Under the pieces are notes generated by a model. The model did not search any database and was not told where the DNA came from. It saw only the letters and a program-made list of their open reading frames with translations. 64,000 nt of DNA from contig JAULSR010000004.1 in assembly GCA_030512295.1 (NCBI GenBank), forward strand, positions 2,108,001 to 2,172,000. Direction: 5' to 3'. This document shows positions 11,487 through 23,642 of this stretch, piece after piece (the first letter of the stretch is position 1; each line of letters begins with the position of its first letter). The translations under genes were made by a program, and so were the position numbers. Source of the DNA: Bombardia bombarda. Lineage: Eukaryota > Ascomycota > Sordariomycetes > Sordariales > Lasiosphaeriaceae.

Positions 11487-12828
11487 TCACATGAATGGAA
11501 TCTCGTTTAACGACGTGCTCTGGGTCTCAGACTTGACTCTGACCTCGGATGGTGTGGACTGCGGCTCGCTTCTTTTCCGCTGTCCGGCTCGTCGGGATCG
11601 GATTCGGGAGAAGAAGTCTTCGTCGTCATTGTCGTCGTTGTCGTCTTGCACGTCGTTGTGAGGAGCAGCTTGTGCGTCTTTGCGTGACTCATGGGCTGGA
11701 CGATCTGATCTAACCTTATTGGTAGATGAAGAGAGGGAATTGCTTGCTGGGACAGATTTGGATTTGATGCCAGAGGCTAATCTGACTGTTGATGTCGGCG
11801 GGGGTGGTTGCACTTTCGGCTTTTGAAGAGGCTGGCGGCTCTTGAATTTCGGGATCCAATCCACATGTCCATCCAAATCACCATCATCGTTAGAGCTAGG
11901 ACTGGGATCTCGCTTGACGATACGTCTAGAAGAACCAGCCGTACTGCTACCGCCAGCTTTGATTCTCGACTCAAAACCTCTCGGCTGCCCTGTCCGCCTG
12001 GAAGGGCTCGCATCCAAAGGCGGAAGACGAGAACCGACGGCTAACGGTACCGCCCTCTTGCGCGGCCTATCCATCAAACCGCGCAGCGACGTACCTGTCC
12101 AGCGATCAGATGATTTTGCCTCGTTCTCGCTCTCACTGGTCGAAGCGTCTCGGTCGACGCGCCGTTTGCCCAAAACCTTTGCAATTCCCTTGCGCTGCTT
12201 CGCCGCGGTGCCAAGAGCCATGTGGCGACGACGCACAAGATCCGTCATCTCTCCGGTGACAGGTCGTGAGATGTTCTGAATAGTCTGGGCGTTCTGTGTC
12301 TTGGCCAGGTTCTTGAGACGCTGGTACTCGACGACGTGGAGGTGCCTGGTGAAATCGCCGGCAACGGCAAGGAATTCATCTTCCACCATGCGGTACCTGT
12401 CGTCATGTCTGACGCCCTCAATCATGGGCCTGGTTGAATGTTGGGTCAGAACACATGTGATACTGAATGGCATCAAAAAGGATAAAACACATACTCTTCC
12501 TTGAGCGGCTCTGGAGGTGGTGAGGTGGATGGCGATCGACCTGAAAGGTTGGCTGGCGTCAATTAATGAAATTTGGTATTTATCAGAAGCACAAAGAGTT
12601 TTATGTACCTGGGTCCAAGCCGATGCTGTGCTTTTCCTTGCTGCTGCTTCCTTCGGATAAGAGGTTTGTAGATCTTGATTTTGGCGTTGAGTGTGCGGTC
12701 GATCGATGAGAAGAAGACGGGGCTGGACTGCGAGGTGCTGGCGACGATGCGCAACTAGCCGTCCCTGCGGGACGCGCAGCTGTCGATTTTGCGGTGCCAT
12801 TGATTTTCCAGGGGAGTTGGCGAGGCAT
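11487..12828 (-). CDS. Conserved-looking basic, mostly disordered protein of unknown function
   Basis: Exons are 12828..12609, 12552..12495 and 12429..11487, with introns starting GTACAT and GTATGT, giving 406 residues. One ordered-looking helical segment (GVRHDDRYRMVEDEFL, then HLHVVEYQRLKNL) is followed by a second (VRRRHMALGTAAKQRKGI). The rest is basic and Ser/Pro-rich, ending in an acidic DDNDDNDDEDFF patch and a short basic tail. Composition and basic clusters suggest a nuclear protein; this is inference. I do not recognise the family. The start is uncertain: 12828 or the in-frame 12897. The downstream TauD gene converges on it. Confidence 0.7.
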
Positions 12829-13345
12829 GTTTGTGCTCTTTCGGACGCGACGCCGGACAATGAGAGTGCCAATGGTGATGGTGTTCCAGAAAGGCAAGGT
12901 CGCGTAAGGAAGCCCGTCGCTTGAATTGTGGGGTCGCGCTGAGTTTGGGGTTGCAGCTTGCAGGCAACAACAGGGTTGGGGTTAGTCATCATGGAGCTAG
13001 ACCTACCCCACGCTGGTGTTCACCCCCTGCCCCAGAAGAAATATTTTTGAAGCAAACAGTACTCTGGCTAGCGTTGTGGTATTTTAAAAGATTGGCTTTA
13101 GGTAGGGTTCTCTAGGATGGATGCCGAAATAATCCCCTTGTATTTAATCACAATACCCTTCGAGGACAACATGTTGGTGGAGGGGAATTTGGTCATGCAG
13201 ATATGTATTTATTCATATGCGCATACAATAATGTACAAGCTATTAGACTAACGTCGCCCCCATGTTCTCAACTCAAAATACTCCCTAACATCAACGGTAA
13301 ACATGACCCTCTTGTTACCAACTTCCGACACCTCGATCCCCCAGA
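12829..13345. other. Intergenic
   Basis: 517 bp between the start of the basic-protein gene and the 3' end of the F-box gene, both on the minus strand. It probably contains the promoter of the former and the 3' UTR of the latter. No other feature seen. Confidence 0.5.
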
Positions 13346-14708
13346 CTAAACGTCTGTCGTTGGAAGACTCATGTACAAGACCTCATACCTCGGCCATCCC
13401 GGCACCGTAGTCTTCGTGTCGAAAAAGTATTCCTCGTCTGCACAGTACACAAGCTCCACTCCATGGTCCTCTAGCTCCTGCTTATACGGCTCAATCACCG
13501 TCTTCAGCCGAGGAAAATAACCGCTTGTGATGGCGATTGTAAGACGTCGAAGCTTCCCTCGGAAGTATGCCCAGCCATTCATCTGAAGCCGGGGGGGAAA
13601 GCCCCGGGTGATCCACGTGTTTTTATTGTCCCAGACCAGCCGCTCCAGCTTTTCTGATCCCCTCAGCGAAGCGAGGACCGTCCCAAATTCGTGTTCCAGC
13701 ATCCCATAGTCAATAGTGAGCTGATCACTCAGGCGCAGCTCCTTGATATTTTGGCACCAGTACTCCTCCATGTCGTCAAGGGACACCTCGGAGACGCCGC
13801 CCATGAGGTTGTTCATGGTAGTAAACACGCCACACAACCGGTCGGAGTGAAAGTACTCCAGGCTGATCATCGGTGTCGTAAACAAGGCCGGGATCTCGTT
13901 CCAGAATGTGGTCTTGCCATCATAAATCCGACAGCGAGTGTATGAGCGTATCGTCAGTCGCTTGAGATTTTGGAATGACGCTTGCTCCATCTCCGAGAAG
14001 CCCATGAGTGCCGGGCCGGGGTTCTGCATTCGTTGTAGGATTCTCTGTCCCTCCACAAAGACCTTGAGCTCCCGCACGTTTGGAAAGATGAAGAGAATGC
14101 AGGCGAGGATCGCCTCAAGGCGGAAAGTAGACCGCATAAAGAAGCCATAATTTCTCTTCCGCGCTTCATAGCGCAGCAGAACTTCGGCCGGCGTGCCCTG
14201 CATCCGCAGCAGGGCCTCGAATATGCGGTTTACTGCGGGGTTTACAAACTCAAGGATACTGTTCTTATGAATTGTGATGGATCGGAGATGTCTGGCATGG
14301 TCCGGTCGACGATGGATCGCCCTCAGGAAGCCGCAAAAGTCGCGGTCGATCTGCAAATTGTGGCCGGCCCCAGACCCTATTGCTCTCCGCGGTCCACATC
14401 TGGTGGTAAAGATGGGGTGTCGCGATGTTGTTCAGGGGACTGCAGGTTCTGGTGAGGCTCGCGAGGGCTTTACGACTGGCGTTGACATGCTCGTGGTAGC
14501 TATACCAGCGGTCCAGCATGGCGACCATGTTGCCGCTTGCGACTTCTTTGTGCGAGAGGACTTCTTCATCGCCTCGGCAGTAGGGGCAGAGGAGGGACAG
14601 GATTTTGTCGACGATCTCAACTGGGAGCTTGTCGAGGAAGTAACAGGGGGATGATTCCTGAGAAACATCCATTTCTTTTGGATCATTTTCTTCGGGATTC
14701 TGGGACAT
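13346..14708 (-). CDS. F-box protein, interrupted by an apparent one-base frameshift
   Basis: The N-terminal frame (from ATG 14708) carries an F-box, FLDKLPVEIVDKILSLL at about residues 24-40, followed by RTCSPLNNIATPHLYHQMW, typical of ascomycete F-box proteins. The C-terminal frame (to 13346) continues with HRRPDHARHLRSITIH and leucine-rich-like blocks (LKRLTIRSY, IKELRLSDQL, LERLVW). The frames are offset by one base at a run of four C on the plus strand, 14368-14371. Removing one base joins them through RVW-AGHNLQIDRDFCGF. A 25-bp GT..AG stretch there is too short to be a credible intron. F-box proteins bring substrates to SCF ubiquitin ligases; the substrate is unknown. It could be an intact gene with a sequence error, or a recent pseudogene. 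About 480 residues when joined. Confidence 0.75.
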
Positions 14709-17555
14709 GATCGATGATGACGACTCGTGCAGGGAGGGTTGCGTTTTAGACCTGGAGAACCTTAGATCAAAGTGCGATTGATATGTATTATCGACACAGG
14801 ATAAGTGAATGGATAAAGATGAAAGGCTGCAGACTGAAGAGCGTAAAGGGAATCTGGATGTTGCAAGATGATGGTTGCAAATGTAAAGGCGCGCAACGAT
14901 GCCTTAGAAGCTTAGTGTCGTTGTTGTTTACGTTGAGGGAAGGAGCAAGTTCCGTGGAATTTAAGTGCTGAAATAGAAATTTAACACAGACACGAAGCAT
15001 GTCTGTGAATTCCTCGAGCAAAGCTGTTATTTCAATTGATATGGCACTGTTGGAATGACAAGGTCATTCATACGAGTCACTATAGTAACCGTAGAGAACG
15101 GGTTGGGGTTGTTGTTGTTGTTGTATTCTTCTGCTTGTCTATTATCTATATAAAAGGATCACGAACTACGGGGACAGGAAGTGGGTGGTTTTGGAGTGGT
15201 TCCCGGGTCACGTGACTGGTTTCCCCACTGTTTTGCACACCTCTCACCCTGTCGACCAATCACAGCTCTACAGCTGCATGACCCCTGATTGATCGTAAAT
15301 CCGACAGGCACTTATGTTAGATACTTTACTGGATGAATGTTTTGAGGTAGAGCATGGTACGTGTCCTGTGTTACACGTATTTTGTTTGATATAGAAGTAG
15401 TATAGTTTAGCCCCACTGCTTTCATTGACTTTATGTTGTTGACTATTTAATGCTGCTGTCGTCTGCTGTATAAGTGGCCCATGCGGTAAGCGAAGGCATG
15501 CAGGGTGTTGTAGTGTAGGTACATTTAGTTTTCTCAGCACGGCGACATTGGAAGGCAACCCAGCTCTTGGTGCATGCAAGTTTCTGGGACTTGATACACT
15601 ACCAAATGTCTCTGAAGTCATAAACTGGCGATAGCTCTCCTCATAGCTGTTAAGCATGCTAATTCTCGAGTGCACCAATGATTCTCGATCCGTAGACTTA
15701 CTCTGGTATCTCGAACTCAAGCGTGTCGTTAAAACATCTACGAGCGAATTATCATGCTCAAAAGAAACATTAAGTACCTAGTATTCACCAGTGAAAGAAA
15801 ACAAGTAATAATGAGCTAGTTGAGTAGAGTCCAGTGACCGTATTTTCCAACAAGTCGTCAACAGATAATACTGGCGTGGTTGATGCCGCCCAAGCCATTC
15901 AAAGTGCGTTTGATCAAAATCGGCGTAGCTACCTAGGTAGATAGATCTGGCGGAGTGTAGATTTAACTATATGGTAGGTAATAAGGTTTTAGAGATGGCC
16001 TTTGATGCCAAGCTGGAATTCCTTTGTCTTTCTCTCTCTTTCTGTGTGTGTGCGTGTCTCTTTCTTACCTTTTCCCCGAAGAGTTCCACTATTGTTCTTG
16101 CATATGATATTATTCAATGCTGATTATTGAGTTCTCTGTCGTATATGATATAAATCACGTCATTTGTCTAAGAGTAAAGAAAGAAGAATGGCGTGCTATG
16201 AGTTTCACAATGCGACATGTCGATCGTTATCTCAATCCGACGTGCAACAACCGTGATGGACCCCAAAAGATGAATAACCCACAACACGAATGCCGTACCA
16301 ATCTTAGGATGAAAAGATGAACAGACCAACGATTTTCACCGTACTTCACTCCAAACACAGGCGTGATTTACAAAGGTACTGAACATGGTAGCTAAGAGCC
16401 TCAAGAAATCGATAGAAAAGAGTGATGATCGGCGCAACAAAAAGCAAGCTGACAGGCTGGGGTAGCATGACGTGATTGCGCACGCAGCTCCCTAGCGTCA
16501 AACCCCACGATCACGACATATCAGATCTAACTTTAATTCTTGAAGATCGCCGCTTTGGAGAGAGAAAAGCTTGTTGTCGGCTCACTCTTCTAGTACCAAA
16601 GGAGATCCTGAGGGCATGGGTCTTTGGCGTGCCGGTGAGCTTCTCGGTAGTTGGGAGGGAGAGTATGCATGCCCCTTGTGGCTACATGAGATCTGAATGT
16701 ATAACTTCCGAGGAGCATGATTGGCTACAGTTGGATTGAAGGAGACATGACTGGTGTTTCTCGAGTGGAAGACAATGTCGCACTAAAAAATGCTACCACT
16801 TCAAGCATACCGATGAGCATACTGCAGCTGTCGTTGGCTACATGTAGCGGTGGTGACATTTTAAACCTAGGAACCCTTTGAGCCTTTGTTAAGTGAGTGA
16901 TCACTGGATGAGCTCCTATAACTCATTTTGCCTATGAATGATGTCACTCCCATGACCCTGCACGTACATCCTGAACTGTTGATATTAAAATTGAGAGCCG
17001 CACTGCAGGTGGCCGCTAGGGTAGACTGCATCGTCAGTCGACGTGCCTCCAACAGAATTTGGCATTGTCTCGGGTGAATTTTCGCATGTCATCCGAGACA
17101 TGGAGCACTTCCAAGACCCCACGTTCTGGGCTAACATGATCTTAAGGCGGGTTGCTACACGCTGGCACGATGATCTCTGCCTTTGCTGGGTAGCCCGTAC
17201 TCACATCACGATGCTGGGTCATTGCTCACTTGTTGATTTTCCATAGACTATTGGAACTAGCAGAGCGCGTCTCTGGTTATGAGAGACCACCAAGATGAGA
17301 AGCCTTGATGGTATCATCATTTCGCCTGAGCACGACAATGCTTCGGCTAGTGTACTGAGCTGTGGTTTTGGGTTAGTAGGATTTCGAATAGGAAATGATG
17401 AACAAGAACAGAAACACATCTAACTTAGCAAGTAATGTATATATACCAAGATGATAAACCTTCTCAAACCTTCTCAAACATCCTCACCAGATTCCAAGAT
17501 CATCACCTCTCCTCTAACCATCCATCTCTCATATCTTCACACCAGAGTCTTAAAA
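14709..17555. other. Long gene-poor spacer
   Basis: 2.8 kb between the F-box gene start and the SBP56-like gene start, with promoters at both ends. A short GTT microsatellite lies near 15110-15125 and a TACCTAGGTA palindrome at 15930-15939. One minus-strand frame at 15268-15657 could make 129 residues from an ATG but has no recognisable motif. No RNA gene seen. Confidence 0.45.
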
Positions 17556-19134
17556 ATGCGCTCCGGACTTGTCGGATTCGCCCTGCTGGGCCACCTGGTC
17601 GGCTTCCTCGCTTCAGCAACCCCCCTAACCGGAGGCAACAGCACCAAGAGAAGCCCGCTGGACATCAGTCTTCCTCCGCTCATCCCCCTAATCCCCGGCG
17701 TCACTGAGCCTCTATCAGAGAACGCCATCCCTCTTCCCATTCTTCAGCTACCCACACCTCCGCTGCCGAGCGAGCCCTTCACGCCTTCTCAGCTTAGGCC
17801 TAAGAAGATCGGCTACTTCTGGACGGGCGCCGGCGATAACAAGCATGCGGATTTCCTGGCTACCTACAGTCTTGACGACGTACGTGACAGTAACAACTCC
17901 CACACAATGAAGAAACTTTACTGACCTGCCACTTTTCAGGACACCTTCGGCACCTTGATCGACATCACTGATGTCCCTTCCAGCGGCAACTCGCCTCACC
18001 ATCTCGGTGTTTCTACCGATGGCAAGACCTTGGTCGGAGGTGGCCTTCTGTCCTTGCTCAAGACACAGGACACGGCATTCTACTGGGACGTCAGCGACCC
18101 GTACAGGCCTAAGTTTGCTCACAGCAACCGCGGCATCCTGAGCTCCATCGTCGACGAGATCCGCGCCAAGCCGGACGGGTATGTTTTGCCCATTGACCCC
18201 CTTCCCTCCCTTCGCTCAAGAAACCCAGCATACTAACCCGAAACCCAGCGGCTTCTTCATCACCTACATGGGCAGCGCAGTCGGCACCTCCCCTGGCCGC
18301 CTCATCGAGACCGACGCCTCAGGCCACATCCTCCACGAGTGGCCCGAGGACGTCGGCGGCACGCTCAACATCCTGGGCGAGCAGTTCTCGCCGCACGGCC
18401 TGACCATCGACTTCGAGAAGAACATCGGCCTGACCTCCGACTTTGTCGTGCCCCTATCCATCCTCAAGCCGACGCTCGGCATCCAGCGCGCCAACACGCT
18501 CCGACTGTGGAACATAAAGTCGCGCACCATCATCTCGACCATCACGATCCCAGCCGGCGAGGGCATCCAGGACGTCAAGTTCATCCCGGGCAACAAGGAG
18601 TCGGCCGCGCTGGCCACCGCCGTCGGCCTCGGCCAGGTCTGGATCATCTACCCGTTCCGCAAGGACGTCCACGGCAAGCAGGGCGTCGCCGAGCCGCTCT
18701 ACGACCTCGGCCCGGCCGCGCGCAAGTCCATGGCCATCTACTCGGACATCTCCGACGACGGCAAGCTGGCCTACTTCACCATCACGCTGGGCAACCACGT
18801 CGCGGCGCTGGACATCTCGGACCTGAACAATGTCAAGCGGCTGGATGACCCCGACGTAGTGCAGCCCATCATCGGGCCGCATTATGTCAAGATCTCGCCC
18901 GACAAGAAGAACCTGCTGGTGATTGGGTACTTTGTCCAGGCGGGCGACATCTCGGTGCTCAATACCCCTGGCGACTTCAAGGCGCACTGGCTGGATATCC
19001 TCGACGATGGCAGCATCCAGTTCAACAGGACAATCGACTTTGAGCAGACCTTTACCACAAGCCGCGGCGGGGCGAGACCTCATTCGGTCGTTATCTTTGA
19101 TCTGACCGATCCCAAGAATCCTGTCTACTACTAG
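17556..19134 (+). CDS. SBP56 / methanethiol oxidase-like protein with signal peptide
   Basis: Exons 17556..17879, 17940..18178 and 18249..19134 (introns starting GTACGT and GTATGT) encode 482 residues. The first 22 or so form a signal peptide (basic MR, then GLVGFALLGHLVGFLA). The rest follows the selenium-binding protein 56 / methanethiol oxidase fold: SPHHLGVSTDGKTLVGGG, the FSPHGLTID block, LWNIKSRTIISTI, and the C-terminal GARPHSVVIFDL with its conserved His. Bacterial and human homologues oxidise methanethiol using a copper centre and His ligands. The classic enzymes are not secreted, so the signal peptide suggests a secreted or secretory-route member. Substrate is inferred from family only. 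Confidence 0.88.
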
Positions 19135-21091
19135 ACTAGACTAGAGAGAAAGGCTGGCTAAAATAGGGGAGTTAGCAGGTCCTGGAGTGGTAATGTTGTA
19201 GGCGATCGGGTTGCTGGCGGAAAGGGGAAGATGACATGCTGGTATCTTTAACAGTCTTGTTTCGACTTTTTTTTGCTTGTTTATTTGTGGCACTGGTAGT
19301 ATTAGTAAGTGAAGTTGGTAGTGGTAATAGTAATAATAACTTGAAGAAAGCAACATCGTCTCCATCGTAAGCAGCTCAGGTTGGTATGGTATTTAAGGAC
19401 GAATACGTCATCGGGTGGATGATAGTGGACCTGTCAGTCCAGGCCGCAGCAGGCCGAACGTCTCGGCTTAGACTCATTGACCAATCACTTGGCGACGCCA
19501 AATACGTTCTCGGAAGGAGCACAGACGCCAAAACCCTCTTGCTGCCAAGCACCTGCATTGAGCCCCCGGGACACTCCCGCGTTTCCTGTCGCGAGGGAGC
19601 TCCGAAGCCGGCTGCGCATCCTATTCCTCCATGGGATAGCCGGCACCGAAAACGCTGCAGCTCGCGGCGCTAGATACGGACGACAGCGCCGTTTATCCTG
19701 TCCTTCTGCGTTGTCACCCCGAACCAATGCATCGCTTCCATCGCTTCTGCTCTTGTTAGGTAGTTCAGGCTCGGTTAGGCAGTGAAATCCCTATAGCGTT
19801 TAACTCCCCAGCAGCCAGGCAGCTTCAACCCCTCCCAGGTCCCCACGACGGGGCAAAGCGCGGCGGCGTGTCGCATCGTCTCTGGACCCTGGCGGTTTCT
19901 GTTACTCTTTGCTCTGACATGTGGCAGGCTCCCTTACCTCCACGCACGAGAACAAACATATTTCTCAACATTGATCACCACTGTACTCCAAGGAAAGAAA
20001 ATGGCATGTTGGACACATAGGCCGGACGGGTTATAATTATGGTTATATTTATATCAACAGCGATCTAGAACCCGAATCTAGAACCTTCAAACGGCTGGGT
20101 CGCCACCGGGTTCTCAACAACACAAGCTGTCCTGCCGCTGCGTCGATCTCCTAATCTTCCGCCCTTCCAGCCTGCCAGCCTCACCAGCTTTCCACAATCC
20201 AGACCGACAAATCTACATTTTACCATTTATCCTCCTGCCGCTGTATGCTTTTGTTGGGGCCTGGGCTGGGCTGAGAAACAAAGGCAACTCCGGTTGCGAC
20301 AGACTAAACAAGACGCCCAGATCCCGTCCCGCCCCACCTGCTGCACGCCCCTCCTTCGGTTGCATCCGCCCCATGTGGGGGGCTTCTCTGCTCTCAGTGG
20401 TTGCTTTCGTCATTGTTTCCATCTCGTAACCCCTCCTCTTTCCTGTGAGCGTTGTGTTTTTCTGTCTGCTTTTACTGGCTTGCCACCGCCGCCCACATAA
20501 ACGTGCCTGCATGGCGGCGCATCGGAATGGTTATCGGAAGGGGGTTTGAGGGGTTCAACAAGATGCACAGCTGCTGCTGCTACTGCAGGCGCATCAAGGA
20601 CCCCTCAGCCGGCGGCAGGCACTGTTAGACAAGGGGGATTGACGTACGTGGATCGAAAAAGACGCCTTCAAAACTCTGTTTGTTGGGCTGCTGTGGAGAA
20701 AACGAGAAAACAGGTGCTCCGTAGAGACAGAAACAACCCTCCCAAACGGAAGCAGCATTTGCTTTCGCTTTCAGGCCCTCGGACTCTCACTGGAATGTAA
20801 ACGTCAAGGTATCCATCGGCCGCCAAGAACCGGCATTCCAGCAGGGCCCCATGGCGTTTCCAGGTTCTTCGGCGGGGCCAGCGACGCAATTCGATCGAGC
20901 CCCCCTGTAAACGACTTTTCCGTTTTGGTGTGATATTTTACCCATATGACCTGCGCACCTGGCTGCCCGCCCCTGCCTTGCCCTGTCTATCATCTATGAA
21001 TATCCACCAGCAGGGCGTGACAACCAGTTGCTTCTGTGTAATACATAAACATCCCAGATGAACATCGTTCTTGTCATCATATCCAACCATC
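19135..21091. other. Gene-poor spacer
   Basis: 2 kb between the SBP56-like stop and the next start on the same strand. It holds a 3' UTR and a promoter. Several overlapping short frames occur in all phases, as expected of GC-rich non-coding DNA. No repeat or RNA gene seen. Confidence 0.45.
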
Positions 21092-21652
21092 ATGGCCATG
21101 CTCCTCACTACCAACCCACCTCGACAAAACACCCCAAACGCCAACATCACCAAATCTACAATGCATAAACCCACACAACAACTAGTACCACCACCAAATC
21201 TCCGAAGAAACACCTCCACAATGTCCATCATAACCGCCACAACCACCGACCCAAATTCCCTGTTCGCACCTCTCCGCCAACTCGACATCTCCCACCTCAG
21301 CTCCCTCCTGCTCGCCGGCGCGCTACAATTCCAACACCTCCTCGCAACCGCCTCCTCCCTCTTCGTGCAGACCTACTTTGCCGCCCGCGTCGTCGCCGCC
21401 GCCTTCCTGCTCGTCAGCAAGATCGTCGCCATCCAGACCTGGTTCCTGACGACAAAAGCGAGCATCTGGACGACGCAGCTGGTGTGGACGCTCTGGGACT
21501 CCAAGACGTCGCGGCGCTTCCGGCGCAAGATCGAGTTCGAGTTCTTCGTCATGTTTCTCGGGGCGGGCAATATCTTGTGTCTGATGCTCTTCTGGCCCGG
21601 CTGGATATTGCTGGCGGTTGCGAGTTTCTGGACGGCTTGGGGGTGGAGCTGA
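21092..21652 (+). CDS. Small predicted membrane protein
   Basis: A single-exon frame of up to 186 residues. The coding part is strongest from the internal ATG at 21221 (143 residues), which may be the true start; the stretch before it is Asn/Pro/Thr-rich. It has several hydrophobic segments (LSSLLLAGALQ; VVAAAFLLVSKIVAI; FFVMFLGAGNILCLMLFW; WILLAVASFW) around a basic SKTSRRFRRK loop. The pattern suggests three to four membrane helices. I do not recognise the family. It converges on the XAP5 gene with 285 bp between stops. Confidence 0.65.
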   Translation: MAMLLTTNPPRQNTPNANITKSTMHKPTQQLVPPPNLRRNTSTMSIITATTTDPNSLFAPLRQLDISHLSSLLLAGALQFQHLLATASSLFVQTYFAARVVAAAFLLVSKIVAIQTWFLTTKASIWTTQLVWTLWDSKTSRRFRRKIEFEFFVMFLGAGNILCLMLFWPGWILLAVASFWTAWGWS

Positions 21653-21937
21653 ATGAGAGGAAAAGAAGACAAAAGGGTGAGTTCTTGCTGTTCGCTGATC
21701 TGCACCCCATGGTTTGCTGCTGTGCTCGTATACGCACCAAAAAAAGAAAAAGAAAATAATATGCTCACATTTGAAACAGGACGCAAACAGTCTCAAAAAA
21801 ATCACACATACTTACAGACAGGATCCATCTAAAGGTCCCATTCGCGACTAAATGTCGACCATTATACCGCTACCAACTATCCCATCGAACCAACAAGCGG
21901 CACCGCACCACCGCGCAGTGCGCTTAAAAATTCTTGC

Positions 21938-23245
21938 TCATCTCGTGAAGAAAAACGCATTACCGCCCGTGTCGCGCGGAATCTCGGTCTGATAGTCCTT
22001 CTCGGGGTCAAAGTCCTGCCACATGCTGGCTGGGTAGATGTGCTTGTTGCGCTGGTACCACCGGCGATCAACCACCTTGGTAAACGTAGGATCGTCGTTG
22101 ACGCCCTCCAAATAGTGGAGATTGGATGTCGGCGCGGCCCTGCTGCTGTTGTCGCCGGGGTTAGACAGCCTCGCGTCTGTCGGAGAAGGGGGGAGGGCGA
22201 GAGGGGCCTCGGCGCTGTAGTCGAAGAGCAGCCTGTTGCCGGGCCCGACGTTCTTGTTGATGATGAAGAAGTAGAACTCGTAGTGCTAAAAGATAGGCGA
22301 GAACAGGCAATGTTAGCCTCTGTGCATATAGACAGTGGGAGGAGGGAGTGTGCTCACATGTGGTATGATAATTGACCCCCTCACAAACATCAAATCGTCT
22401 ACGCCTACGCGCGCCCAGGCACGCCGTGCATTCGCCGTCTTGTCGCCGCCGACGCCGAGCTCCGCACCGACCTTGCGGCTCTTGTCCAGAAACAGCCAGA
22501 TGAAGTCGCCTTTCTTGACCTTCACAATGCCGCCCGGGATGTTGGTACCGTCGTAGAAGACAAAGGGGATGGCGATTTCAGTCGCTTTAACCGCCGTCTG
22601 TAATAGTAGAAACTCCTTCCGCAAGGCCTCCCTTTCGGCTGCGTCCCGCCGAAGCGCGGCTTTCGTCAAGGCGCGCGGCAAGATGCCGACAGATGTGTTC
22701 GCGCTGATCTTCTTGCTCGTGAGCTGCTTTTGGCTGTCCTGTTGCTTCTTCTGGGTATCCTTGTCGCTAGTTTCTGTTTCTGCTGTCGCCTCTGCTGGAG
22801 GAGTATCGTTTGCGCCTTGCCCTGTTGTTGTCGTGGTCGTCTCGACAGCTCCTTCGGCCTTCGCCTTCTTCTCCTTGTCGGCCTTCTTCATCACCGGCCC
22901 TGCACCTTCCTCCTCCTCCTCACCGCTAAAAGACACTAGAGCCTTTACGCGCTTTTTCCTTTTCTTCAGTCGCTCCCCCTCGCTGTTGTTATTCCCGCCC
23001 TTGTCATTATTGCCACCGTTGCCGTCACCGGCATTGTTGGGCGTCGCGGTCTGGGAGCGATCGGAGGTCGAGGCATTCGTGCGGTGGGCAGCCTCGCGGG
23101 CCTCGCGGACCTGCTGCTCGAGGACCTCGGCGCGTCGTTTGCGGAAGTCGGCGAGATGGACGAGGCCGACTGTGTTGGTAGAGAGGCGCTCGTTGGTCGT
23201 CTGGTTCTGAGACGTGAAGCGCGATGCGGTAGGTTGGTCCGACAT
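21938..23245 (-). CDS. XAP5 (FAM50) domain nuclear protein
   Basis: Exons 23245..22358 and 22285..21938 are joined over a 72-bp GTGAGC..TTTAG intron; 411 residues. The N-terminus, TVGLVHLADFRKRRAEVLE, is followed by a low-complexity charged middle with KKRKKR signals. The XAP5 domain contains EIAIPFVFYDG, VKVKKGDFIWLFL and DDLMFVRGSIIIPHHYEFY, and near the C-terminus VVDRRWYQRNKHIYPASMW. XAP5 proteins are nuclear and are linked to splicing in animals and to light/clock timing in plants; the fungal role is not established here. The 72-bp intron is a multiple of three, so unspliced reading continues briefly before a stop. The start was chosen because the conserved N-terminal block begins soon after it. 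Confidence 0.9.
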
Positions 23246-23642
23246 GTTCCGGAAGAGAATGGAGGGGGGACGAAGGTGGTGATAGTGATCTGATGCGATA
23301 TCGAATGACTGGTTGGTCGACCGTGTAATTGTTTGGTCCGAGGTAGTGTAATGCGCACGTCGTACTGATGCAGGGCGGGCAATCAAGGTTCACAGCGGCG
23401 GGCGGCTTTGTTTGGCTGCTCCAGCCTCGAGCTGTCTCCAGAAATTTCCCCGAAGGTGGGGGAGCAACCCCACCCCTGCCTGCACTTACACGCCACCCCT
23501 GTCGCTCATTGAACGTCAACAATGTCATGAGATATCATGAATGGCTTACACACTTTCACAAAGGGTATCATGCTCAAAATTCTCATTTTTTTACATAGGA
23601 ATGACCAGAAACAAGAGGGGTATCTATGCCCTAAAACCCAAT
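23246..23642. other. Intergenic between co-directional genes
   Basis: 397 bp between the end of the METTL16-type gene and the start of XAP5, both on the minus strand. It should hold the METTL16 3' UTR and the XAP5 promoter. Nothing else seen. Confidence 0.5.

Noticed and set aside
14345..14385. 25-bp GT..AG intron in the F-box gene
   Set aside because: Has the right length modulo three but is far below the minimum for fungal introns, and the donor GTCTGG is poor.
15268..15720. 150-codon minus frame
   Set aside because: Opens with TTG, no motif, AT-richer than neighbouring genes.
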